Source of the DNA: Pelagophyceae sp. CCMP2097
Lineage: Eukaryota; Sar; Pelagophyceae
DNA length: 12,982 bases
Reading direction: 5' to 3'
NCBI GenBank assembly: GCA_026770575.1
Contig: MU657218.1
Coordinates: 58,449-71,430, forward strand
This document shows positions 1-7,241 of this stretch, piece after piece. Within the stretch, counting starts at the first letter, position 1. Every line of letters begins with the position of its first letter. The notes beneath the pieces are model-generated. The model worked only from the letters and a program-made list of their open reading frames with translations, did not search any database and was not told the DNA's origin. A program made the position numbers and the translations under genes.

Positions 1-74
1 GCGAAGCGTACTTGCGCGACAGGATGACCTCTGCTGGAGGATCCATGTAATTTGTACTAAGCTCGAGTGCTCAA

Positions 75-389
75 GTGGACGTGGTCCGTGTTGCGCACCT
101 CGTCCGCATAGCTGAGCGTCCACCGCGGGCGCGCGGACCGCACGTGCGTCCGACACCGAAAGACTCGCGCGGCGGGCTCGACAGCGTGTCGCGCGGCACA
201 CGAGGCTTGAGAAGTTCTGGCCGCGGTGGTACAGGCTCCGGCCGCGGCGGCACCGGCAAGACCGCGGCCGCCTCGCGCCGCGTCGGGTCCACGAAGACGC
301 CCGGCACCGCCGCCGTCGCAAAAGGCGCCGCAAAGCGCCGGCGTCTCGGGAGCGCTCCAGAAGGCGCGTCGAAGCTCACCGTCTACTGA
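75..389 (+). CDS. 3' end of an upstream gene: basic Gly/Arg/Lys-rich protein (partial)
   Basis: An open frame runs into the window from the left and ends at a TGA at 387-389, directly followed by a second TGA. Its last 55 or so codons have a strongly G/C-biased third position, as in the other exons here, so that part (about 225-389) is the best-supported exon. The protein is rich in Gly, Arg, Ala and Lys, with GRGGTGSGRGGTGKT and a KRRR cluster that could be a nuclear localisation signal, and it ends KLTVY. I recognise no domain. The opposite strand is also open here but has poorer codon bias. The true 5' exon border cannot be set. It could be the tail of a chromatin- or RNA-binding protein, but that rests on composition only. 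Confidence 0.4.
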   Translation: MDVVRVAHLVRIAERPPRARGPHVRPTPKDSRGGLDSVSRGTRGLRSSGRGGTGSGRGGTGKTAAASRRVGSTKTPGTAAVAKGAAKRRRLGSAPEGASKLTVY

Positions 390-632
390 TGAGATACCAA
401 CTTTGCCGCGGACCGTGCAGGCCCAGGCGTTGAGGGAGGACCAGGGGCCGAAAGCGGTACCACAAAGCGTCGCCATAAACCTCTGGCGCACGTCGACGTT
501 AGTTCCCCACACTCAACAGTCCCGGGCGCCCGTCACGGTCGGCCCCACAGATACCAATCGCCAAAATTGGCGATCGCCGAGGTCAGTCGAACCGTGACCG
601 CAGTTCGCAGCGCCCCCGGCATCGCGGCGGGT
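390..632 (+). promoter_or_regulatory. Gene A upstream region with an 18 bp dyad
   Basis: This is the gap between the stop of the preceding frame and the first ATG of gene A. No convincing coding exon is seen. At 557-574 there is an inverted repeat with 8 bp arms (ATCGCCAA and TTGGCGAT) around a 2 bp centre, followed at once by GATCGCC. It lies 59-76 bp upstream of the ATG at 633. A symmetric, relatively A/T-rich site in a GC-rich region could be a dimeric factor site, but no factor is implied and no TATA box is visible. Confidence 0.3.
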
Positions 633-3600
633 ATGCGGCGCGCGGCGCGGGCCTTTGTTTGCGCGGTGGCGGTGTGCTTCCTCGTGAACTTTTCGTCTCT
701 GCGTTACTTTGGCACTTCCGGCGGCGCGCCTGGGTCCAAGCAAAACGTGCTCTGCGATCGCCTCCGAGGGAGCGGCGAGAAGGAGCCCTGCGGCGAGTGC
801 GAGCCCTGCGAAGCATGCGAACAGTGCGAAGAGTGCGCGGCGCCGCCGAAGGCGGTGTACGAGGCTTGGGTAGAAGTGCCGTTCTCAAGCGGTAAGGTGA
901 AATGTGCCTTTGTCACGCTCCTCCAGGCGCGCGCCCGAAGCAGCGTCCTGCACCGGCGCCGAGAGGCCTGTTCTGAGAGGGAGGCGCCGCGGGGGGCCGT
1001 CCGCGTCCGCCCGAGACGGACCGAACGGGCCGGAGACGAATCGCAGACGGGCCCTTTCTACGGACCCGGAGACGGCGGAGCCCGGTGCGGTCCAGAGAAG
1101 GCGACGGACCCTGGACCTCTGCGGTCCAGAGACCGGTCCGAACAAGCCCCCTCTCTACGGTCCAAAGGCGGGATGGGACCTCTGAGCGTTTGCATCTTGC
1201 CGAATCGGGGGCGGCGGTGCGGCCTCGACGGGTGCTGTTGTAGGCCACGGAGACGCAGTATGCTGCGTTTATGGAGTCCGCGTCCCGCCTCCGCCTCGCC
1301 TTCCAGCTCGAGCAGGAGTACCCGCACCTGGCCTTCCACGAGGGCGACATCCCGGCCACGCGCGCTGCGGCGCCTGGGAAACGCGTCGGCATCATACACC
1401 CGTTTGCCGTTTTACGCAGCGAGATTCCTGGGTCCTTTCGACGGATGCGCTAGGCACCAGGAGTACGTCACATCGCGCGTGCCGTGGGCGCAGTTCCACG
1501 ACGTTTCAGGTGTGCGTTTTTTCAACGCTGCCCGTGTTGCCGGGATCGCGGTGCAGGAACTGCGGTCCAGCAGTCTGCGGCCCGGCCCTCGAGACGGGCT
1601 TTTGAGACGGTCGCTCGGAGATTCGTCGAAAAAGGTCATTCCGAGATGGGTCCTCGGTCCCTCGAGGGGGCCCTTTCGATTGCCCTTTCGAGGGCCCTTT
1701 CGAAGGGCCTCTTTCGAAGGGCCTTTCTACGGGCCACCCGCCAGTGCCGGCCTTTGACGTTTGGCGCAGGTCTGGGGGAAATTCCAGGGGGTCGCCGCTC
1801 AAATTCCAGACGAAGCCGAGTTCATCTCCAGCGTCCCAAATGATGCCTTCGAGGCCTCGAGGCGCGGCGGAGTATCTCCGCTAGGTGGGACGCAAAAGAC
1901 CGGAGCCGGGGTTACAAGCACATGTGCAGGTTCTACGGAACCCAAATCTTCGACATCGTCGTGAGTACCCCATCGCCGGGGCGTCTGCAGGGGACCGCCA
2001 GAGGCTTTGCAAGGGACCCTGCTTGGACCCAAAGGACCGAACGAGGAAACGTCGAAGAAGGCAGAGGACAAGGGCCCTTTTCGAGGGGCCTTGCAAGTGC
2101 GAGGACCCTTCGAGGGGGGTCCTTGCGAGGCGCCTTGCGAGGACCCGCGTTGCCAAGGGGAGCCTTGAGGCCCATCTTTGAGAAACGCGGCCCGAGCGAG
2201 AGGCCTTGCTCCAAGGGGGCTTCAGAAGAGAGGGGCCGCGCAAGGGCCCTTTTCGAGGGCCTTGAAGGGGCCGTGCAAGGACCCTGACGAGGGGTCTTCA
2301 CAAGAGACTTTGCGAGAGTCCCTTCCCGTGAAAGAGGCCTTGCAAGGGGCCGTGCAAGGGACCGGGCAAGGGCCCTTGCAAGTCAGGACTGGCCGATGAG
2401 CTGTGTGAGGGCCCGCGCGAGGAGCCTCGCAAGAGCCTCCTCCGCCCCCTCCCCGCTCCTCGAACCGAGCCCCGGGCTCGACCACGACGGGGAACCGCCA
2501 TTTCCCAGGGGCCTCGCAAGGGCCCGTGCCTCGCAGGGGGCCATACACGGGAGCTCGCAGGGTTTCCCACGGCGGCCCCGCAGTTTGGAGCCTTGCGAAG
2601 GACCTTGCAGAAGGCGCCATGGAACGGACCGCCCATCTTCAGGGCCCGTGCTTCAAGGCCCCTTTTCGAGGCAGTAAACCCCGAGGTTAGGGCGCGTACG
2701 AGGGGATGAGAGGCCTGCCCTCTGACCGCACTTTGTGGCCGTGCCACAGAGAGGGGCCCGTACAAAAGGCCCTTATCAAGGCCCTTTGCGAGCAAGGCGC
2801 TGGTCCCTCGCAAGGAACCGTGGCCCTTGAAAAGCGGCCTCGCAAGTGACCTTGCAAGTGACCGCCCAAAGAGGCCCGTCCAGTGGGCTTGTCAAGGACC
2901 ATGGAAAGGATTGCACGGGCCCTCTTGCACCCATGAGCTGGTGTTTCAGACGGCACGAGCCCACACGGGATGCATCCGGGAAAGGATGGCACTGGCCTTT
3001 TCGCACCCGTTTCTCCCGCTTATTTTTTTTCTCGCACCCGTTTCTCCCGCTTAGGCGACTTTGGGCTACGACGTGATCATGCGGGTCGACGACGACGTGT
3101 TCCTGCTCAACACTTTAGAGTATGACCCTTTCCGCGTCGTCTGGGATTCGGGCGTGGTGTACGCCTGGGGCGCCACGGACAAGGAGTCTCACTTCAAGAC
3201 GGAGCAGACGTTTCAACCCTGGGTTCGCAAGTATTGCGAGTGCGTAGTCCGCCAATGCAGGGGAAACGTCGGGTCGCGGTGGTGCCCCTACGTCTCGGTG
3301 AAACGCACGCTCGTAGGTACGTCGACTGGGGCGAGTCCGCTGCCGCCACGGAGTCTCGGTGCCTCGGGGTGGCGGATCGGGTGATCGAAGAGATGTACTT
3401 TAACAACGTTTTCGCAAGCCGAGTGGCCTTTTGGCAACAACCAATAGTCAAAAAGTTCCTCCTCGACGTCGACGAATCCCACGGTCCGTTAAAAGGAAGC
3501 GGAGACGGGCCCACCCTTGCACGCGGTACACGGCCTCTAGGTATTTACACACATCGCTGGGGCGACGCCCCCATCCAATCCGCGGCCGTGCGCCTCTTCG

Positions 3601-4120
3601 CGCGCGGCAGCCTCACGGCTCAGGGCGTCGTCCTCAAAGCGAACGGCGACCGGCTCTTAGTGCGACAGCTGCCGAAGATGGAGTGGCAAGCCCGCGTCTC
3701 CGCCTTTTTAGAGGGGCCTATCTCTTTCCCTTGGCGTCTCCGCCTTTCGAATTCCGACGCAGGTACGCGCACTTTTCCACCAACAACCTCATCATCGACG
3801 GCGTCACCGGCTGCCTTTGGCCGCGTCTGCGTGACCGGCGGCGGAGGAGGGGAAACCCGGACCGTCACAAAGGACGAGGCTCGATGAGTGCTCGGGCAAG
3901 ACCAGCATACGACAGGGGAAGCCGAGTGCCTTGCAGCCTCCTTTCCAGCATACGACGGATGCTTCCGAGTGCAACCCTCTTTGGGCCAGGGACGGCTTCG
4001 GGTTCGCCCTTCAACCCGCGGGTCGGGTTTGCCGGGTGTTTTGGCCGACCCGTCTTTGAGTGGGTTTATCCGAGGCCCGAACCCGAACCCGACCTCTCGA
4101 AGACGGGTTTGATCGCTTGA
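633..4120 (+). CDS. GT15-type (KRE2/KTR/MNT1-like) alpha-mannosyltransferase, type II membrane protein, multi-exon
   Basis: GT15 enzymes transfer mannose from GDP-mannose onto glycoproteins in the Golgi. The phase-consistent exon chain is 633-926, 1244-1401, 1454-1511, 1770-1819, 1885-1960, 3055-3316, 3391-3483, 3541-3682 and 3763-4120, giving about 496 residues (KRE2 has about 440). The N-terminus has a short basic end and one membrane anchor (about residues 7-23), then a CxxC ladder (53-68). Family landmarks in order are CAFVTLL, LEQEYPHLAFHEGDI, DRSRGYKHMCRFYG, YDVIMRVDDDVFLL (DxD-type metal/donor site), MYFNNVFASRVAFW and GIYTHRWGDAPIQ, then YAHFSTNNLIIDG. The ATG at 633 is chosen because it directly precedes the anchor. 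The borders at 1819/1885, 3316/3391 and 3682/3763, and everything after about 3830, are uncertain; the last codons read into a dispersed repeat. The family call is firm, the exact model moderate. Confidence 0.75.
927..1243 (+). other. Gene A intron 1, apparent GC-AG intron with GGACC/GGTCC repeats
   Basis: The conserved CAFVTLLQ ends at 926 and the next exon resumes in phase at 1244 after TGCTGTTGTAG. The intron would start GCGCGC after CAG, so it uses a GC rather than GT donor; the GTAAGG at 891 would delete the conserved strand. The interior (about 1010-1185) consists of short degenerate units such as GGACCTCTGCGGTCC that form small palindromes. No other coding content is seen. Confidence 0.5.
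1512..1769 (+). other. Gene A intron 3 with CCCTTTCGAAGGGC palindromic repeats
   Basis: The donor GTGCGT follows TCAGGT at 1511 and the acceptor TTTGGCGCAG ends at 1769; the flanking exons join in phase 0. Positions 1660-1735 hold about six degenerate copies of a palindromic unit based on GGGCCCTTTCGA, several with TTCGAA centres. The repeat gives open frames in several directions, and I treat these as artefacts. Confidence 0.5.
1961..3054 (+). repeat. Gene A long intron (1.1 kb) filled with GGGCCCTTGCAAGGGCC-type repeats
   Basis: The donor GTGAGT follows the exon ending YGTQIFDIV at 1960. The acceptor TTCTCCCGCTTAG ends at 3054, right before the exon encoding ATLGYDVIMRVDDD, and both are phase 0. 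From about 2030 to 2850 the intron is a mosaic of imperfect palindromes with centres such as CCTTGCAAGG, CCTTTTCGAGG and GGGCCC, without a fixed period. From 2900 to 3000 the sequence is more unique. A 22 bp direct repeat (3001-3022 and 3032-3053) separated by a T run forms the acceptor tract. Many frames are open through the repeats, but none shows a known domain. Confidence 0.6.
3484..3540 (+). other. Gene A 57 nt in-frame intron
   Basis: The donor GTCCGT and acceptor CTCTAG bound 57 nt, exactly 19 codons with no stop, so an ORF finder reads through it. Removing it restores DESHGIYTHRWGDAP, the uninterrupted GT15 motif, while leaving it in inserts 19 unrelated residues. GTCCGT is also the donor of a 53 nt intron in gene D. 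Confidence 0.7.
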
Positions 4121-4130
4121 CAAACCCGCG
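3991..4130. repeat. Dispersed ~140 bp repeat, copy 1
   Basis: This stretch matches 5165-5306 in the same orientation. Shared blocks include CCCTTCAACCCGCGGGTCGG, TTTTGGCCGACCCGTCTTTG, GACCTCTCGAAGACG and GACAAACCCGCG. It has inverted ends (CGGGTTTG at 4023-4030, CAAACCCG at 4121-4128) and is rich in CGGGTT/AACCCG. It could be a small non-autonomous element (MITE-like) or a conserved intergenic repeat. The gene A reading frame, if unspliced, ends inside it at 4118-4120. Confidence 0.7.
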
Positions 4131-4137
4131 GCCCTTT

Positions 4138-4157
4138 TGGTTTGTAATGTAATGTAA
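4138..4157 (+). terminator. Possible polyadenylation region of gene A (three TGTAA)
   Basis: Three overlapping TGTAA pentamers in a row lie about 20 nt after the last stop of gene A, at the switch from GC-rich to A/T-richer sequence. UGUAA is the common poly(A) signal of green algae. Whether this organism uses it is unknown, so the call is tentative. Confidence 0.3.
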
Positions 4158-4320
4158 TAGGAATCACAGGATGTCCAGTCCCGGAGGACCTTCTCCTGGC
4201 CTAGTCAGATCAACCAACTTAGCACGAATTTGATAGGATTTAAACAAAGTTTGGCACAGATTGAGCAACCCGAAAACAACGTCCCTGCTCTGCCGCCGCC
4301 ACCGGGTGTTCGACAGTACG
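4158..4320. other. Spacer of lower GC with no gene seen
   Basis: This is the least GC-rich stretch between genes A and B, with mostly unique sequence between the dispersed repeat and the minisatellite arrays. All frames are short and I see no splice-bounded exon or RNA gene. Confidence 0.4.
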
Positions 4321-4324
4321 GGCC

Positions 4325-4630
4325 TCTGCAAAGGCCTCTTTAGCGGCCACTTGCACGGCCTCTGCACAGTCACTTACAAGGCCTCGACGGGCGGCCTCTT
4401 TCAAGGGCCCTTGAAGAGCCCGGAAGGACGGGCCCCTTGCAAGGCCTCTTTAGCGGCCACTTGCACGGCCTCTGCGCGGTCGCTTGTAAGGGCTCTTTGA
4501 AGGGCCCTTGAAGAGCCCTCCGGACGGGCCCCTGCGAGGCCTCTTTCGCGGCCACTTGCAAGGCCTCTGCGCGGTCACTTGCGAGGCCTTTTTCAAGGCC
4601 CTTCTCAAGCCCCCTCGCAGGGTTCTTTGC
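4325..4630. repeat. Degenerate array of GGCCTCTTTAGCGGCCACTT-type units
   Basis: A unit built on AAGGCCTCTTTAGCGGCCAC, TTGCACGGCCTCTGC and GGTCACTTGCAAGG recurs at about 4327, 4440, 4540 and 4570. Copies are separated by AAGGGCCCTTGAAGAGCCC palindromes. Copies differ by a few substitutions, and the spacing is irregular but near 100 bp. Both strands give long low-complexity open frames (for example Lys/Arg/Pro-rich on the minus strand), which I treat as repeat artefacts. Confidence 0.65.
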
Positions 4631-4659
4631 AAGAGACTGGGCCGCCGCGGCGACTCCGA

Positions 4660-5155
4660 GGGCCCGTCCGAGCGACCGTCCGAGGGACTGTCCGAGGGCC
4701 CGTCCAGGGGACGTCGCAGAGGGGCCTAAGTCGAGGGGCCGGCAGCCGAGAATGACCGTCCAAGGGACCGTCGAGGGGCCGCCAATCAAAGCGATTGTCA
4801 TAGAGGGCCCGTCGAGGGGCCGTCAAAGTAAATGTCCAAAAGAGCTGTCCAAAGGACCGCCCAAGCGACCTTCCGAGAGACCGTCCGAACCTCTCGAGGG
4901 GCCGTCTCAAGGCGCCGTTTCGAATGGCCATCGAAAGGGCCGTCTCGAGGGGCCGTCTCAAGGCGCCGTTTCGAATGCCTGTCGAAAGGGGCCGTCTCGA
5001 GGCACCGTCTCGAGGGGCCGTCTCAAGGCGCCGTTTCGAATGCCCGTCGAAAGAGGCCGTCTCGAGGGGCCTTCTCGAAGCGCCGTCCCAAGGCGCCGTT
5101 TCGAGTGGCCGTCTCCAGGGGCCGTCTCGGGGGGTCGTCTCGAGGAGCCGGCGAT
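4660..5155. repeat. GAGGGGCCGTC minisatellite array
   Basis: The early part (4660-4890) holds many GTCCGAGGGAC/GTCGAGGGGCC units about 10-15 bp apart. From about 4895 to 5150 a clearer higher-order unit appears: GAGGGGCCGTCTCAAGGCGC followed by CGTTTCGAATG and a CGTCGAAAG segment, repeated about four times with drift. It matches no transposase or RNA that I know. All six frames are partly open because the unit lacks stops. Confidence 0.65.
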
Positions 5156-5164
5156 AGAAGCAGC

Positions 5165-5306
5165 GACGGGTTCGGTCGTGCCCTTCAACCCGCGGGTCGG
5201 GTTTTCCGGGTTATAGCGTTTTGGCCGACCCGTCTTTGAACGGGTGTCTGGCCGTGGCTCAAACTCGACCTCTCGAAGACGAGTTTGGTATCTCGACAAA
5301 CCCGCG
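5165..5306. repeat. Dispersed ~140 bp repeat, copy 2
   Basis: The second copy of the element at 3991-4130, same orientation. It has a few small indels, and its left inverted end is altered to CGGGTTTT while the right end keeps CAAACCCG. Its right border lies 5 bp before the proposed ATG of gene B at 5312, so the element may supply the 5' UTR or promoter of that gene. Confidence 0.7.
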
Positions 5307-5311
5307 ACCCG

Positions 5312-7019
5312 ATGGGTTTTCAGCAAGCATATACCGCCTCGCTAGGCCTCAGCTGCGAAAAGAGCGGCCGCTACCTGACCGCGCTCGTCTCCGCCTCGCG
5401 GGTGAACCGGGACTACGCCGGGGCCGGCGGCGTCGACTGGATGCTTTTTGCGGCGCCGAATAAAGGCCCGCCGGTGAGTGCCCGACCGAAAGAGGCTCAG
5501 TGCCCTAGTAGAGGGGAATGTTCTTGTATTCTGCACTCGTATTCTGCACTCGACCTGTCTGAAAAGCTGAAAAAAGGCTTTCCTTGAAAAGTTTCTTGAA
5601 AAGTTTCTTGAAAAGTTTCTTGAAAAGTGCCCTCGTCGGAAGCATGGCGACTTTTCAAGCCCCGGCGCATTCAACCGCCGCCTAGCCTCGGCCGCCGGTC
5701 GCGTCGATGATGACAATTCTGGAGAAATCCATTCCGCTGCACAAAGCCATTTGGATAGACGACATCGTCTCACTGGGTATCGATCGCGTAAGGATCCCCT
5801 GTTTGTTCTCGCCCGGCGCGGCCTTTACACGCGCGTCCGAGGTCTGGGCGAGCGGCGCGTCGCTGGCGCAGCTGCCCATCTTTGCTTTTTTGCAATTGAT
5901 CGAGCGCGTCGGTGGAAACCCGCGTCGGTCGGCAAACCCGGAGGCCAAGTCGTGGAGAGGCGAGGCACGCCAGAGGCACGGTTTCGCGCGGCCGCTCTGT
6001 GATGCTCTGAGCGCCTTTGGAGTGTCGCATTCAAACGTGACGACCGCCGCTTTCTAGGCGTGCAGTGCGACGGGGCGGGGCATATCAACATGCACATCAT
6101 GGTGCCCGCGCACTGCTGCTGCCATCTGGACTTGTTTCGATACGAAGAGGCCGTGTCGCTCATTTTGAAGCAGTCGGTCCTCAAAATCGTCGAAGTGAGT
6201 CCTTTGCCCAAAGTCTTCTGCGGCCACAGAGGCGGGCCCCGTCCTCGACGAGGCACCGGTCCTTCGAGGGCGGTCCTCGACGAGGCACCGCCGAGAGGCC
6301 TCTCGAGGAAAGCCCCTCGACGAGGAAGGCCGCTCGGCGAGAAAGGGCCCTCGATGAGGAAGGCCCCTCGATGAGAACACTCCTCGACGAGGACAGTCCC
6401 TTGGCGGCGAGAAAGGCCCTTGGCGAGGAAGGCAAATCGTTTGATCGAATGCGCAGGGCTGGAGTTTGATCGAATGCGTAGGGTTGGATGAAGTCGCAAG
6501 GGGTTGGCTCCGCAAAGGGACTGTCCCAAGGCGACGGCTCTTCGGCGCGCCTGCCCGTGCCAAACGACGCCCTCATCAAGGCGACAGAGGTGCGCGTCTT
6601 TGCCTGTGACGCCGTCTGCCTCTGCCGCGCAAAGGCTGCAAAACGATGTCGAGCGCCGTCCGCCACGCCATACGGTCAAAAAGCAGGCCGCCGCGCGGCA
6701 TTCGTCGCGCCGGGCGCGCAACCACGACCACGCCTCGTCGGGCGGCCTGCGCGCCGCCGCGCCGTTGTGGGAAACCCGAAACGTCGGGAAAACCTGAAGC
6801 GTCACAGGACCCGTACCAGACGCCCGCGTGCCTCAGATGGTCACCGCCCGACGCAGGTTCTCGGGTTTGCTGGGAGCGGCGGGACTCTTCGCTGCTGAAC
6901 CGGCCACGCCTCCACCGCAAGACGCCGCGCAGAAGCGCGCGGCTGCCGCCGTCGAGGCTGCAAAGGACCTCGTCGACGCGCAGAGGCGACACCGACTGCC
7001 GCTGCCCTTTTTCCCATAG
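5312..7019 (+). CDS. Gene B: unrecognised multi-exon protein, about 233 residues
   Basis: Five exons chain entirely in phase 0: 5312-5473, 5686-5787, 6012-6194, 6518-6589 and 6837-7019. The donors are GTGAGT (5474), GTAAGG (5788), GTGAGT (6195) and GTGCGC (6590). The protein starts MGFQQAYTASLGLSCEKSGR, then contains VDWMLFAAPNKGPP, LHKAIWIDDIVSLGIDR, LWSVAFKRDDRRFLGVQCDG and INMHIMVPAHCCCHLDLF, and ends with an Ala-rich helix and LPLPFFP before TAG. The middle exons look well conserved in style (aromatics, alternating hydrophobics, G/C third positions), but I cannot assign a family. The start at 5312 is the first in-frame ATG; an acceptor TTTTCAG at 5323 is an alternative that would put the 5' end further upstream. 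The fourth exon is weakest, and an alternative G/C-biased frame at 6640-6780 hints at a missed exon. Confidence 0.5.
5584..5628. repeat. Tandem TTGAAAAGTTTC repeat in gene B intron 1
   Basis: About 3.7 copies of a 12 bp unit with almost no drift, inside the intron 5474-5685. A shorter duplication (GTATTCTGCACTC twice) lies just upstream, near 5525-5550. Both look like recent slippage and are A/T-richer than the surroundings. Confidence 0.8.
6195..6517 (+). other. Gene B intron 3 with CGACGAGGAAGGCCCCTCGA repeats
   Basis: The intron opens with GTGAGT after the exon ending VLKIVE. From about 6235 to 6440 it is a degenerate array of units such as CTCGACGAGG and GGCCCCTCGATGAG that again form small inverted repeats. 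TTTGATCGAATGCG follows twice (near 6440 and 6465). The acceptor chosen (CCGCAAAG, ending at 6517) is the least certain border of this gene. Confidence 0.45.
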
Positions 7020-7241
7020 TCGTACATAAATAAACCCATCGTGCCTCACTCGCCTCCGGCGCACAAATTAAATGAGGCTCGTTGAGCCACACTTTTGTGC
7101 CGACACAAGTTGAGCTCCACTTTGCGGAAGCGACATGCCAGGATGCAGCGGCCCTCGGCGCCGGGCGAGGCTTCGTCGTCGAAGATTTCTTTTAGGGGCT
7201 TCAACGGCCCCTTGCGGCGGTTTCGGTGGCCTTTGGGGTCG
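7020..7241. terminator. Convergent 3' ends of genes B and C
   Basis: Gene B stops at 7019 and ATAAATAAA follows at about 7025, a plausible poly(A) signal for the + strand. The longest gene C frame on the minus strand stops at 7242-7244. On the minus strand AATAAA-like sequence also occurs around 7325-7335, upstream of that stop, so gene C may end earlier through a missed splice. The rest of this stretch shows no convincing gene. Confidence 0.4.

Noticed and set aside
1404..1453. FYAARFLGPFDG in frame 3, resembling the GT15 MCRF motif
   Set aside because: The true motif GYKHMCRFYG lies at about 1910-1940 in a phased exon; this stretch fits a 52 nt intron instead.
1880..2813. Overlapping open frames in the 1.1 kb intron of gene A
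   Set aside because: Produced by GGGCCC-type repeats. Flanking exons join in phase when the whole segment is removed.
3991..4130. AACCCG/CGGGTT runs as telomere-like DNA
   Set aside because: Only two or three units in a row and in both orientations; part of a dispersed repeat.
4370..4961. Lys/Arg/Pro-rich frames through the minisatellites on both strands
   Set aside because: The repeat unit lacks stop codons, so all frames stay open; no splice signals or domains.
4895..5150. CRISPR-like array
   Set aside because: Units are contiguous and drifting, with no constant repeat separated by unique spacers, and the setting is eukaryotic.
3991..5306. LTR retrotransposon with 140 bp LTRs
   Set aside because: The interior has no gag, protease or reverse transcriptase, no primer-binding site was seen, and no TG...CA ends are evident.
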